A stretch of DNA of 64,000 nt from Urbifossiella limnaea (GCF_007747215.1 NZ_CP036273.1:5006322-5070321); one strand, 5' to 3'; positions 47,372 through 57,075 are shown, numbered from the stretch's first letter. Numbers and translations: made by a program. Notes: generated from the letters alone by a model not told the origin.

Positions 47372-48604
47372 ATGTCCGTCGATCCCTGGTTCCAGACCCT
47401 GTTCGCCGACCGGATCGGCGGCGCGAGCTACGGCAAGAGCACCGACATCTACAAGTTCGAGAAGATCAAGCGCGCCAAGCGGAAGGCGCTCGCCGAGCAC
47501 CCGGAGCGGCAGTTGCTCGACTTCGGCATCGGCGAGAACGACGACATGGCACCGGAGAACGTCCGGGCGGCCCTGGCCCGAGAGGCGAACAAGGTCGAGA
47601 ACCGCGGCTACGCCGACAACGGCATCCAGGCCTACAAGGACGCCGCCGCCGAGTTCATGAAGCGGCAGTTCGGGGTCACCCTCGACCCGGTGACGGAGGT
47701 CTGTCACTGCATCGGGTCGAAGCCGGCCTACGCCATGCTCCCGGCGTGCTTCATCAACCCCGGCGACGTGACGCTCATGACCGTCCCCGGCTACCCCGTC
47801 GCCGGGACGTGGACCAAGTATTTGGGCGGCGAGGTCGTCCGCCTGCCGCTGAAGGCCGAGAACGGTTTCTTCCCCGACCTGGACGGCATCCCGGCCGACG
47901 TGCGGAAGCGGGCGAAGCTGCTCGTCATCAACTACCCGAACAGCCCGACCGGGGCCGTGGCCACGACCGACTTCTACAAGCGCGTCATCGACTTCGCCCA
48001 CAAGAACCAGGTGGTCGTGGTTCAGGACGCGGCCCACATCCTCCTCAGCTACCAGGGAGCGCCGCTGAGCTTCCTCCAGGTGGACGGGGCGAAGGAGGTC
48101 GGCGTCGAAGTGCACTCGATGTCGAAGGGGTTCAACATGATCGGCTGGCGGCTCGGGTTCGTGGCCGGGCACCCGAAGATTGTGCAAGCCTACGCCGACG
48201 TGAAGGACAACTCCGACAGCGGGCAGTTCATGGCCATCCAGCAGGCCGCCGCCGCGGCCCTACGCGACCCGTCCATCCCCGTCGCCGTGAAGACGAAGTA
48301 CGAGCGGCGGCTGCGGAAGTTGGTCGCCGCGCTGGGGCAGGTGGGATTCGATTGCGCCATGCCGGGCGGTACGTACTTCCTGTACACTCGCTCTCCGAAG
48401 GGGGCGGCCGGGCGGAGCTTCGCCAACGCCGAGGAGGCGAGCCAGTACCTGATCCACGAGCAGAGCGTGTGCTGCGTGCCCTGGGACGACGCGGGGGCGT
48501 TCCTCCGGTTCTCGGTGACGTACATCGCCGCCGACGAGGCCGAGGAGGACCGGCTGATGGCCGAGACGGTGAGCCGGCTCAAGGGGATGAGCCTGACGTT
48601 CTGA
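47372..48604 (+). CDS. dapL: LL-diaminopimelate aminotransferase-like protein
   Basis: 410 residues. A fold-type I PLP aminotransferase whose start (FADRIGGASYGKSTDIYKFEKIKRAK) and DFGIGENDDMAPENV match DapL. NYPNSPTGAV (187-196), Asp 219, PLP Lys 252 in HSMSKGFNMIGWRLGF and Arg about 260 are all present. DapL converts tetrahydrodipicolinate to LL-diaminopimelate in one step for lysine and peptidoglycan. One oddity: the DAAY segment of the family reads DAAH here, so a conserved Tyr is His; a related amino acid could be the substrate. The ATG at 47372 was chosen because it gives the family start; upstream codons are not conserved. Seven bases separate its stop from the convergent kinase gene. 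Confidence 0.88.
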   Translation: MSVDPWFQTLFADRIGGASYGKSTDIYKFEKIKRAKRKALAEHPERQLLDFGIGENDDMAPENVRAALAREANKVENRGYADNGIQAYKDAAAEFMKRQFGVTLDPVTEVCHCIGSKPAYAMLPACFINPGDVTLMTVPGYPVAGTWTKYLGGEVVRLPLKAENGFFPDLDGIPADVRKRAKLLVINYPNSPTGAVATTDFYKRVIDFAHKNQVVVVQDAAHILLSYQGAPLSFLQVDGAKEVGVEVHSMSKGFNMIGWRLGFVAGHPKIVQAYADVKDNSDSGQFMAIQQAAAAALRDPSIPVAVKTKYERRLRKLVAALGQVGFDCAMPGGTYFLYTRSPKGAAGRSFANAEEASQYLIHEQSVCCVPWDDAGAFLRFSVTYIAADEAEEDRLMAETVSRLKGMSLTF

Positions 48605-48611
48605 CTGGCCG

Positions 48612-51230
48612 TTACGGGCGCAGGTCGGCGAACAGTTTCTCGAACCGCTCGTCGCGAGCCAGCCCCTGGAAGCACCGCCGCTGCCGCACCTCCGCGGGGT
48701 GCTCGTCCCGGTACGGCCGCTCGCCCCCGAACAGCGAACCGAGCGCGGCAAGTACCCGACTCCAGCGCGGGTCGGCCGGCGGGCCCGCGGCGAGGTCGGC
48801 GTCGAGCGCGTCCATGCGGGCCTCAAGCACTTGGAGCCGCTGCAACTCGGGGAAGCGCTTGCGGGCGTCCGCCAGGAACTGGCGGACCGCATCCACGTCC
48901 TTTCGCGCGGCGGCGGGGTCGGAATCGGCCAGCGCCTCGGCCCGCTCGGCACGGGCGCCGGCGACGACCTCTTGCGTCCGGAACGTGAGTTGGCCGGCCC
49001 CGCCGAAGGCGGTCGCTGCGGTCGTGAAGTGTTCGACCGCGGCCGTCCGGTCGGCGGCCGTGCCGCGGCGCTGGAGCAGCAGATACCGGCCGAGTGCCGT
49101 GTGGTTCTCGGCGAAGTCGGCCAGGTACTCGGCGTTGTTCGGGCCGGAGAGCTTGAGGAAGTCGCGCTGCTTGAGCGCCTGCGTGGCGAAGTGCCGGGCC
49201 GTCGAGTACGCCCGGTGGCGGGCCTGCACCGACGCCAGGTTCATCCAGCTCCGGCCGAACTGAAGCGCGGCCAACTCCCCCTCCTCCCGCTCGGCCGGGG
49301 TCCGCGGCTTTTCGAACGCCAGCGCTAACACCTCGCGCACCCGGTGCGACTCCCAGTAGTCGCGGTCGGCGTCGGTGACGGCGCCGAGCGTCAGGTGATC
49401 GTCGCCGCGGAAGCCGTACCCGCGGCCGACCTCGCGGAGGCAGCGCACCGCCCACTCGCGCTCGGCGAGGTCGGGCAGGTCGCGCACCTGTTCGGGCGTG
49501 GCGGCGGCGTACTTGCGGGCGATCTTCACCCGGATGTCAATGGCCCGGCTGAACGCCGCGCACGCCCCGACCGCGTCCGACCGGCGGCGGCAAAGCTCGC
49601 CGCGGAGGTGGTCGAGTTCGGCGAGTTGCAGGTCGGCGTGGTCGCGCGGGCGGCCGTCGGCGGTACCGTCGTGCAGACCGCGCCACAGCTTTTCCGCCTC
49701 GTCGCAGGCGGCGCGAGCGTCGTCGTCGCGGGTCCGCTCGAACAGCACCCGGGCGACCTTCACGAGCGCGTCGCCCTCCTTCGCGGGGGCGCGTGGGGCG
49801 GCGCCGAAGCCTGCCCGCGCCTGGCGGTACAGTTGCTCGGCGGTTTCGAGGCGGCCGCTCTTCTCGGCCAGCCCACCGACCTCGAACGCCAGCCCGGCCA
49901 GCGCCGCGCGGTCGGGGCCGGGGTCGGCCAGCGCCTCGTCGATGTGCTGCTTGTAGTAGTCGGCCAGGACGCCGTGCAGGTCGTTCAGCCCGGGCGTACT
50001 CTTGAGCGCGCCGGACGCCAGGTGCCCCTTGATCGCGTCGAGCGCCTGCCGCGACTTGAGGCCCCGCTCGCGCAGCAGCCGCGCGGCCTCCTGCTCGGCC
50101 TCGCGGCGGACGCGCTCCCCCTCGTTCCGCTGCTCGGTCAGCTCCCGGTCGTGTTCCTGCTCCGCTTCCTTCCGCTGGGCGTACAGCGTCCCGACTGCCA
50201 ACAGGATCGCCACCACCACCCCGCCGGCGACGGCGGCGGTTTCCCACGGCCGGCGGCGGAACTGCCGCCACCCGCGCTCCCACGCCGGCGCCGGGCGGGC
50301 GGCGATCGTCTCGCCGTTCATCCACCGCCGCAGGTCGTCGGCCAGCTCGCCGGCGCTCGCGTACCGGCGGGCCGGTGCCTTCGCCAAACACTTCAGGCAG
50401 ATCGTCCCCAGGTCGCGCGGCAGCCGCGGTGCCAGCCGGCTCGGCGGGGCCGGGTCGGCCCACCGCACCTGCTCCAGCGTCTCGACCATGTTCACGCCGC
50501 GGAACGGCGGGCGGCCGGTGAGCAACTCGTACAGGATGGCGCCGAGGCCGTACACGTCCGCCGCCGGCCCCACCTCGCGGGTGCCCGCCGCCTGCTCCGG
50601 GGCCATGTAGCTCGGCGTTCCCATCACGGCCCCGCTCGGCGTCAGCCCGGACGACACCTCGTACTGCTTGGCCAGGCCGAAGTCGGTGAGTTTGAGTGTG
50701 CCGTCCTTCGCCCGAAGTACGTTCGCCGGCTTCAGGTCGCGGTGGATGACGCCCTGGGCGTGGGCGTACTGGATGGCCCGGGCCAGCGTCTCGGCCATCT
50801 CCGCCGCCCGCCGCGGCTCCTGCGGCTGGCCCCGGAGCTCGCGGTCGAGGCTGCCGCCCTCGGCGTACTCGAGCACCAGGTACGGCCGGCCGTCGGGCGT
50901 GGTCTCGATCTCGAAGATACGCGTGATGTTCGCGTGCTCGAGCCGGGCCGTGATCGCCGCCTCGCCGCGGAACCGGCTGGCCTCGAACTCGTCCGGCGTG
51001 CGGAGCACCTTGATCGCCACGAACCGCGGCAGGTTGCGGTCGGCGGCCTTGTACACCCGCCCCATGCCGCCCTCGCCGAGTTCGGCGACCACGTCGTAGT
51101 CGCCGAACGACAACGCCGCGACGGCCACGCCGACGACCGCCGGCCGGGTCGCCGGGTCGAAGCCCGGTGCCGAGTCGGGACCGGCGTAGTGCGCGGCCGT
51201 GCGGGTGACGCCGGAGTCGGGGTTGGACAT
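48612..51230 (-). CDS. Membrane Ser/Thr protein kinase with helical-repeat tail
   Basis: 872 residues. N-terminal Hanks-type kinase: GEGGMGRVY (52-60), Lys 74 in VAIKVL, HRDLKPANV (163-171, catalytic Asp 165), DFG (183-185), then GTPSYMAPEQ. A single transmembrane segment (TAAVAGGVVVAILLAVGTLYA, about 340-360) follows and a C-terminal region of about 500 residues, rich in Ala/Leu helices with TPR-like pairs (LAFEVGGLAEKSGRLETAEQLYRQA). This is the common planctomycete kinase layout; the tail probably senses or binds partners. It diverges from the histidine kinase gene with a 106-base gap, and stops seven bases from dapL. Confidence 0.93.
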   Translation of the reverse strand: MSNPDSGVTRTAAHYAGPDSAPGFDPATRPAVVGVAVAALSFGDYDVVAELGEGGMGRVYKAADRNLPRFVAIKVLRTPDEFEASRFRGEAAITARLEHANITRIFEIETTPDGRPYLVLEYAEGGSLDRELRGQPQEPRRAAEMAETLARAIQYAHAQGVIHRDLKPANVLRAKDGTLKLTDFGLAKQYEVSSGLTPSGAVMGTPSYMAPEQAAGTREVGPAADVYGLGAILYELLTGRPPFRGVNMVETLEQVRWADPAPPSRLAPRLPRDLGTICLKCLAKAPARRYASAGELADDLRRWMNGETIAARPAPAWERGWRQFRRRPWETAAVAGGVVVAILLAVGTLYAQRKEAEQEHDRELTEQRNEGERVRREAEQEAARLLRERGLKSRQALDAIKGHLASGALKSTPGLNDLHGVLADYYKQHIDEALADPGPDRAALAGLAFEVGGLAEKSGRLETAEQLYRQARAGFGAAPRAPAKEGDALVKVARVLFERTRDDDARAACDEAEKLWRGLHDGTADGRPRDHADLQLAELDHLRGELCRRRSDAVGACAAFSRAIDIRVKIARKYAAATPEQVRDLPDLAEREWAVRCLREVGRGYGFRGDDHLTLGAVTDADRDYWESHRVREVLALAFEKPRTPAEREEGELAALQFGRSWMNLASVQARHRAYSTARHFATQALKQRDFLKLSGPNNAEYLADFAENHTALGRYLLLQRRGTAADRTAAVEHFTTAATAFGGAGQLTFRTQEVVAGARAERAEALADSDPAAARKDVDAVRQFLADARKRFPELQRLQVLEARMDALDADLAAGPPADPRWSRVLAALGSLFGGERPYRDEHPAEVRQRRCFQGLARDERFEKLFADLRP

Positions 51231-51336
51231 GACGGGTCCGGGGGTGGGCGGGGCACCGGTCTATGGGATATTACGCGGCGGCCCGCCCACACCGGAAACG
51301 AATCCGTGAATAAAACTCTCTCCGGAGGGCCGCCGC

Positions 51337-52065
51337 GTGACCGACCCCGCCGACGACATTGCCGCCCACGCGGGCGGGTTCATCCACGACGTCAAGAACC
51401 GCCTCGGCACGCTGTCGCTGAACCTGCAGCTCCTCGCCGAGGATTTTTCCGACCCTCAGAACCCGCGCGAGCGGAAGGCGCTCGACCGCGTCAACCGCCT
51501 CCACGGCGAGTGCCAGAAACTCGCCGACCTCGCCAACGCCTTCCTCCGCTTCGCCCGCGCCGGCGTCCTCCGCCGCACCCCCACCGACCTCGGCGCCGTC
51601 GTCACCCGGCTCATCGACTTCCTCACCCCCACCGCCCGCGCCGCCGGCGTCGAGCTGGCGTGGTATGCCGACGCCGACCTGCCGACGGTGGACCTCGACC
51701 GCGACCAGTTCGAGCAGGCGCTGCTGAACCTCTTGCTGAACGCCGAGCAGGCGATGCCCGACGGTGGCACCCTCACCTTGATTGGCCGCGCCGACGGCGA
51801 TGCCGTGTGCCTCGACGTGATCGACACCGGCTGCGGCATGGACGCGGACGTACTCGCCGACCTGTTCCGCCCGTTCCACACCACGAAGAAGACCGGCACC
51901 GGCCTGGGCCTGCCGACCGCCCGACAGGTGATCGTCGCCCACGGCGGCACCCTCGACGTGCAGAGCGAACCCGGCCGCGGTACGAAGTTCACCATCCGGC
52001 TCCCCGCGCGTCCCGGGCCGCGAGGCCAGCCCAGCCGGCCCCCGGAGGAGTCCCCGTGTTCCTGA
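51337..52065 (+). CDS. Soluble sensor histidine kinase
   Basis: 242 residues from a GTG at 51337 with CGGAGGGC upstream. It is nearly only the catalytic core: phospho-acceptor His 17 in FIHDVKNRLGT, N box NLLLNAEQAM (131-140), G1 DTGCGM (163-168), F box PFHTTKK and G2 TGTGLGL (187-192). There is no sensor domain and no transmembrane segment, so it must receive its signal from another protein. No response regulator gene is adjacent. Its stop overlaps the start of the hydrolase gene by ten bases, so these two are translationally coupled. Confidence 0.92.
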   Translation: MTDPADDIAAHAGGFIHDVKNRLGTLSLNLQLLAEDFSDPQNPRERKALDRVNRLHGECQKLADLANAFLRFARAGVLRRTPTDLGAVVTRLIDFLTPTARAAGVELAWYADADLPTVDLDRDQFEQALLNLLLNAEQAMPDGGTLTLIGRADGDAVCLDVIDTGCGMDADVLADLFRPFHTTKKTGTGLGLPTARQVIVAHGGTLDVQSEPGRGTKFTIRLPARPGPRGQPSRPPEESPCS

Positions 52066-53009
52066 CCGTCCTGCTCGCGACCGCCGCCGCTGCGCCCGCC
52101 CCGCCCCCGCGCCTGGTAGGAGAGCCGGTCGAGTTGGCGACGCCCACCGGCATCCTCTACGGCGCGATCGACCTGCCGCCGGGGGCGGGGCCGTGGCCGG
52201 TCGTCATCCTCCACGCCGGGTCCGGGCCGACCGACCGGGACGGGAACGGCCCGCTCACCCGCTCTAACAACCTGCGGATGCTCGGCCGCGCGCTCGCCGC
52301 CCGGGGGGTCGCAGTCCTGCGGTTCGACAAGCGGGGGATCGCGGCCAGCGCGAAGGCGCTCGCCCGGGAGGAAGACATCCGCCTCGATACCTACGCCGCC
52401 GACGTGCTCGGGTGGGCCGCCGCCCTCCGGGCCGACCGGCGGTTCGGGCGGGTGGGCTTCGTGGGCCACAGCGAGGGGGCGCTCATCGGCCTGGTCGCGG
52501 CGGGTGAGGCCCGGTTCGACGCCTTCGTCTCCCTGTGCGGCCCCGGGCGGCCGCTCCAGGAGGTGCTTCGCGAGCAACTCCGGCGGGGGCTCCCGGCCGA
52601 ACTCTACAAGGCCAGCGACGCGGTCATCCGGGAACTGGAGGCCGGGCGAGAGGTGAAGGACACACCGAAAGAGCTTCAGGCGCTGTTCCGGCCGAGCGTA
52701 CAGCCGTACCTGATCTCGACGTTCCGGCGGGACCCGGCGGCGCTCGCCGCCGGCCTCAAGGCGCCGCTGCTGGTCGCCTCCGGCTCGACCGACATCCAGG
52801 TGTCGGAGGCCGACGCCCGCCGGCTCGTCGCCGCCAGACCGGGTGCCCGGGCGGCGGCAGTGGCCGGTATGAACCACGTCCTCAAGCCGGTCCCCACCGT
52901 CGACCGACTGGCCCAGCTCCCGAGCTACGCCGACCCCACGCTCCCACTCCACCCGGACCTCCTTCCCGCGCTGGACGAGTTCCTGCGGCGAGAGTTGGGG
53001 CCGCGGTGA
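52056..53009 (+). CDS. Exported alpha/beta hydrolase
   Basis: 317 residues. GTG at 52056 (GGAGGAG seven bases upstream) opens a short signal peptide (MFLTVLLATAAAAPAP). Sequence: WPVVILHAGSGPTDRDGNG, RFDKRGIAASAK, nucleophile elbow GHSEGA (Ser about 139), SGSTDIQV with the likely acid and GMNHVLKPV with the His. The HAGSGPTDRDGNG signature is typical of the S9/dienelactone hydrolase-like esterase group. Substrate unknown. It overlaps the histidine kinase gene by ten bases. Confidence 0.88.
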   Translation: MFLTVLLATAAAAPAPPPRLVGEPVELATPTGILYGAIDLPPGAGPWPVVILHAGSGPTDRDGNGPLTRSNNLRMLGRALAARGVAVLRFDKRGIAASAKALAREEDIRLDTYAADVLGWAAALRADRRFGRVGFVGHSEGALIGLVAAGEARFDAFVSLCGPGRPLQEVLREQLRRGLPAELYKASDAVIRELEAGREVKDTPKELQALFRPSVQPYLISTFRRDPAALAAGLKAPLLVASGSTDIQVSEADARRLVAARPGARAAAVAGMNHVLKPVPTVDRLAQLPSYADPTLPLHPDLLPALDEFLRRELGPR

Positions 53010-53142
53010 CCGGCCGGCAGCGCGGGCTCCGCCGCACGGGGTGGAGGTCGATCCGGTCCGAGCGGCCGTTCGCCTGGACACTCGCCGCCCGCGGGCCGAC
53101 AATTGCCACTTGCCCCACGTCCCGCGCCCGACAGGACGCACG

Positions 53143-54399
53143 ATGGCCCGCGACCGGACCCACGACGACGCCCAAGACCTGTTCACCCGCGGCCACAAGG
53201 CCTTCGCCGAGCGGCAGTTCGCGGAGGCCGTCGAGTGCTTTTCCCGGGCCATCACCCTCCGCCCCGACGTGGCCGCCGGCTACCGCTACCGGGCCTACGC
53301 GTTCCTCGAACTCGGCGACCGCATCCGCGCCCTCAACGACCTCGACCAGGCCGTGCGGCTGAAGCCCGACGACCCCCAGGCCTACGCCGACCGGGCCGCC
53401 GAGTTGTTCACCCAGAAGGCGTTCGACCAGGCCGTCGCCGACTGCGACAAGGTGCTGTCACTGGACCCCGGCCGCGCCCCGATCCGGGCGCTCCGCGGCC
53501 GCTGCCACGCCGCCCGCGGCGACACGCCCTCGGCGCTCGCCGACTACGCGGAGGCGATCGAGGCCGACGCCGAGAACGCCCCGCGGGTGCTGATGTGGCG
53601 CGCCGGGCTGCGGTTCGAGACGGAAGACTACGACGCCGCCGAGGCCGACTGCACCGCCGCGCTGCTACATCGGCCCGACGACGCGGACGCCTTGCATCTC
53701 CGCGGCGCCGTCCGCCAACAGGCCGGCGACGGGGCCGGGGCGGAAGCCGACTTCTCCGCGGCGATTACCCGCGACCCGCAGCACGGGCCGGCGCGGCTCG
53801 GGCGGGCGGTGTGCCGGTTCCTCCAAAAGGACTTCGCCGGCGTCGTCGCCGACTGTGACGCGGCCGTCCGGCTGCTACCGAACGTGGCGCGGGTGTTCGA
53901 GCTCCGCGGGTCGGCGCTGCGGGCGCTCGGCCGGCCGGACGAGGCGCTGCAGAACTTCGACGAGGCGATCCGGCTCGCCCCGCAGGCGGCGATGCCGTTC
54001 AACTACCGGGCCGGGGCACACTACGCGAAGAAGGACTACGCCACCGCCGCCCGCGACCACCTGGAGGCGCTCAAGCGCGACCCGCGCAACGCCGCCACGT
54101 TCAACCAACTCGGGTGGGTGTGGGCGACGTGCCCCGACCCGGACGTGCGGAACGGCCCGCGGGCGAAGGAGTGCGCCACCCGCGCCTGCGAGCTCACCGA
54201 GTGGGCCGAGGCCGGCTACCTCGACACCCTGGCCGCCGCGTGCGCCGAGTGCGGCGAGTTCGACGAGGCGGTGCGGTGGCAGGAGAAGGCGATCGCAGCC
54301 GTGGCCGGCGACGCGGCCAAGGAAGCGGACTACGAGACCCGGTTGGAGCTGTACCGTCGGGGGAAGCCCGCCCGGGTGGAGGGCGGGCTCGGGGATTGA
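53143..54399 (+). CDS. TPR-repeat protein
   Basis: 418 residues. Around nine tetratricopeptide units cover most of it, e.g. FAEAVECFSRAITLRPDVAAGY, IRALNDLDQAVRLKPDDPQAY, FDQAVADCDKVLSLDPGRA and PDEALQNFDEAIRLAPQAAMP. The C-terminal part (WATCPDPDVRNGPRAKECATRACELT) is the closing block seen in many planctomycete TPR proteins and carries conserved Cys residues. No signal peptide or membrane segment. Likely a scaffold. Start ATG at 53143 gives the first TPR; a longer frame is not coding-like. Confidence 0.9.
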   Translation: MARDRTHDDAQDLFTRGHKAFAERQFAEAVECFSRAITLRPDVAAGYRYRAYAFLELGDRIRALNDLDQAVRLKPDDPQAYADRAAELFTQKAFDQAVADCDKVLSLDPGRAPIRALRGRCHAARGDTPSALADYAEAIEADAENAPRVLMWRAGLRFETEDYDAAEADCTAALLHRPDDADALHLRGAVRQQAGDGAGAEADFSAAITRDPQHGPARLGRAVCRFLQKDFAGVVADCDAAVRLLPNVARVFELRGSALRALGRPDEALQNFDEAIRLAPQAAMPFNYRAGAHYAKKDYATAARDHLEALKRDPRNAATFNQLGWVWATCPDPDVRNGPRAKECATRACELTEWAEAGYLDTLAAACAECGEFDEAVRWQEKAIAAVAGDAAKEADYETRLELYRRGKPARVEGGLGD

Positions 54400-54454
54400 C
54401 GCGCGGCCGGGGGACACGGCCGGGGCGGTGGCGGGAGAGTGCCGGAGCCGCGAA

Positions 54455-54631
54455 CTACTCGGACTTCTCGGTCTTCTCGGGGGCCTTGCCCTTCTTCGTG
54501 CCCTTGGCGGTGCCCTTCGTGGTGGACTTCGACTTGGGCTTCTCCTTCTCCTGGCCCGTGGCCATGCCGGCGTAGGAGACGATCCCGAGCGAGAAGGCGA
54601 GGACGGTCAGCGCGGCCAGACGGCGGAACAT
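54455..54631 (-). CDS. Small exported Lys-rich protein
   Basis: 58 residues. A signal peptide (MFRRLAALTVLAFSLGI, then VSYAGMATG) is followed by a Lys/Thr/Glu-rich mature part of about 32 residues (KEKPKSKSTTKGTAKGTKKG, then KAPEKTEKSE). Mature peptide is strongly charged and likely unfolded. No family recognised. It is short and bounded by real genes on both sides, but the clear signal peptide and absence of a better frame support it. Confidence 0.6.
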   Translation of the reverse strand: MFRRLAALTVLAFSLGIVSYAGMATGQEKEKPKSKSTTKGTAKGTKKGKAPEKTEKSE

Positions 54632-54774
54632 CAACGATCCTCCGGACAACGGTGGACTGTGGCTGCCGGTCACGACGACCGGCCGAGGCATACTAACCCG
54701 GCCGAATGCCGCGGGTAGTGAAGATTTCCGAAAGTTGTTCACATTCCCGCGCCGCGGGGCGAGCCGCGGTTCGA

Positions 54775-57075
54775 TCAAGTTTCGCCAGCCCGCCCAGACC
54801 CACGCAGCACCACCACCCACCGGGCCGCCGCCCACAGCAGCAGCACGCACACGCTCGACACCACGAACATCGTCAGCCCGCTGTTCAGGTAGCCCGTCAC
54901 CATCAACTTCCGGCCGGCGTCCACCGAGCCCGACGCTACCAGCTTCTCTCCGTCGGCGATCATTCCCGCGAACCGGCCGGTCACCATTTTCGTCGCCGCC
55001 GTCAGCGTCGTGCTGGCGACGAACAGCATCGGTACCAGCGTGATCGGGGCGTACTTCCCCCGGCCGTTGTTGACGAGCCACGTCGTCACCAGCGTGAGGG
55101 CGAGCACGGCGAGAATCTGGTTGGCGATGCCGAACATCGGCCAGATCGTGTCGATGGAGCCGGTCCACACCAGCCCGGCCCACCCGGCAGTGACGAGTGC
55201 GCTGGCGATGACCGCCCCGGGGAGCCAGTCGGGCCGGGCCAGCGGCGCGTACACTCGGCCGGCGGTCTCTTGCAGCAGGAAGCGGGCGATACGGGTGCCG
55301 GCGTCGATGGTAGTGAGGATGAACAGCGCCTCGAACATGATCGCGAAGTGGTACCAGTACTTCAGCAGCCAGTCGCCGGTGACGCCGACCCAGCGGAACG
55401 CCTGCTCGAAGACTACCGACATCCCCACCGCCAGCGTCACCGCCCCGCCGGTGCGGCCGCGCAGCGACTCGCCGCCGACCTTCTCCTCGACGGTGCCCAA
55501 GTCCAGGTGGGCGGGCGAATCGACGTTCGCGGCGTGGAGCCGGTCGCCGGCCTCGGGCGGCAGTTTCGGCCGGGTGCCGTAGCGGTCATCCACCTCCTTC
55601 ACCTGCGCCTGGAACTGCGGGGCGCGGTCGATGGCGACGTTGATGTCGTAGTAGAGGTCCGGCGGTAACGCCGCGGCCGCGACCAGGGCCGTGACGCCGA
55701 CTAGCCCTTCAATCAGCATCGAGCCGTAGCCGATGGTGCGGATGTGGCTCTCCTTCTCGACCATCTTGGGCGTCGTGCCGCTGGACACGAGCGCGTGGAA
55801 GCCGCTGATCGCGCCGCACATGATGCAGATGAACACGAACGGGAAGATGCTGCCGGGGAAGGTCGGGCCGCCGTTCAAGAACACCTCGTTGACCGGCGGC
55901 GCCTGCAACGGCGGGTTGGCGACAATGACGCTGGCGACGAGCAACCCGACGGTGCCGATCTTGAGGAAGCTGGACAGGTAGTCGCGCGGGCCGAGCAGCA
56001 GCCACACCGGCAGCACCGCGGCGACGAACCCGTAGACGGCGAGGGCGATGATCGTCTGGTCGCGGGTGAGCGAGAACCACGCCCCCATCGCCGAGCGCGA
56101 CACTGGCTCGCCGAGGACGACAGCGCCGAGTGTCAGCACGCCGCCGATGAGCGACGCCTCGACGACGCGGCCGGGCCGGATGCGGTACATCCACAGGCCG
56201 ACGAGCAGCGCGATGGGGATGGTGGCCGCGATGGTGAACGTGCCCCACGAGCTGCCGGGGATGACCTGGAAGCAGTTCGCAGGCAGAGTGTAGACCTCGC
56301 GGTGCGGGACCGTCGAAGAGAATGGAGATGGAGGCGGGCCGAGCAGTTCCTGCGTGACCTTCGGTGCGGCCGGGCAGCGAACGCGGAACGACTCCGGCCG
56401 GTTGGAGCCGCCATCGCCGGCGGTGTAGTGGACCGTGCATCCCGGCGGGAATTCCAGCAGTTTTGCGTCCGCCGTGTCCCCAACGACCTTCGCCGACTCA
56501 TACTGCGGCGCGGTCACAGTCATCCCCGCGGGCAGCTTCACGTCCTCGCCGCCGAGCGCCTTCACCACCACGAAGCCGAGACCGGCCAGGGCGATCACCA
56601 CGATGAACAGGATCGCCACCGACGCGATCACCGCGGCGGGGAAGCCGAGCTCGTGGCGGGCGATCTCGGCCAGCGACTTCCCCTCCCGGCGGACACTCGC
56701 GGCCAGCACGAGCATGTCCTGCACAGCCCCCGCCAGGCACACGCCGATGACGAGCCACACCAACCCCGGAGCGTAGCCGTACTGGATGGCCAGCACCGGC
56801 CCGATCAGCGGCCCCGCGCCGCTGATCGCCGCGAAGTGGTGGCCGAACAGCACCCATTTGTTCGTTGGGTGGTAGTTCTGGCCGTCGTTGAAGCGGTGGG
56901 CCGGCGTCACGCGGCTGTCGTCGAGCGCCGCCACCTTCGCCGCCAGGAACGCCGAGTAGTAGCGGTAGGCGACGGCGAGGATGCACAGCACCACGACCAT
57001 CACCGGCATGGCGTGCAGGATGAGCCGGCCGGTGGCGGGGTCGGTGTGGTAGAGCGCGACTGCGAACGGCGGCAT
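54775..57075 (-). CDS. cstA: Carbon starvation protein A (CstA), peptide/pyruvate transporter family
   Basis: 766 residues from the ATG at 57073-57075, longer than E. coli CstA (701). Typical parts: YRYYSAFLAAKVAALDDSRVTPAHRFNDGQNY, HHFAAISGAGPLIGPVLAIQYG, GCVQDML-like AGAVQDMLVLAASVRREGKSLAEIA, SGTTPKMVEKESHIRTIGYGSM and VTTWLVNNGRGKYAPITLVP. About 16 hydrophobic segments. Two large loops are added, one after the ALGGEDVKLPAG segment (about 90 residues with two Cys) and one around DRAPQFQAQVKEVDDRYG. The family imports peptides or pyruvate, usually under carbon starvation. It diverges from the dps gene. Confidence 0.94.
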   Translation of the reverse strand: MPPFAVALYHTDPATGRLILHAMPVMVVVLCILAVAYRYYSAFLAAKVAALDDSRVTPAHRFNDGQNYHPTNKWVLFGHHFAAISGAGPLIGPVLAIQYGYAPGLVWLVIGVCLAGAVQDMLVLAASVRREGKSLAEIARHELGFPAAVIASVAILFIVVIALAGLGFVVVKALGGEDVKLPAGMTVTAPQYESAKVVGDTADAKLLEFPPGCTVHYTAGDGGSNRPESFRVRCPAAPKVTQELLGPPPSPFSSTVPHREVYTLPANCFQVIPGSSWGTFTIAATIPIALLVGLWMYRIRPGRVVEASLIGGVLTLGAVVLGEPVSRSAMGAWFSLTRDQTIIALAVYGFVAAVLPVWLLLGPRDYLSSFLKIGTVGLLVASVIVANPPLQAPPVNEVFLNGGPTFPGSIFPFVFICIMCGAISGFHALVSSGTTPKMVEKESHIRTIGYGSMLIEGLVGVTALVAAAALPPDLYYDINVAIDRAPQFQAQVKEVDDRYGTRPKLPPEAGDRLHAANVDSPAHLDLGTVEEKVGGESLRGRTGGAVTLAVGMSVVFEQAFRWVGVTGDWLLKYWYHFAIMFEALFILTTIDAGTRIARFLLQETAGRVYAPLARPDWLPGAVIASALVTAGWAGLVWTGSIDTIWPMFGIANQILAVLALTLVTTWLVNNGRGKYAPITLVPMLFVASTTLTAATKMVTGRFAGMIADGEKLVASGSVDAGRKLMVTGYLNSGLTMFVVSSVCVLLLWAAARWVVVLRGSGRAGET

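Noticed and set aside
46426-49263. Plus-strand frame of about 945 codons across M20, dapL and the kinase gene
   Set aside because: It is out of frame with three well-supported genes and has an Arg/Pro/Gly-biased translation.
49344-52055. Upstream extension of the exported hydrolase frame
   Set aside because: The frame is open across the kinase gene (antisense) and the histidine kinase gene; the hydrolase has its own ribosome-binding site and signal peptide at 52056.
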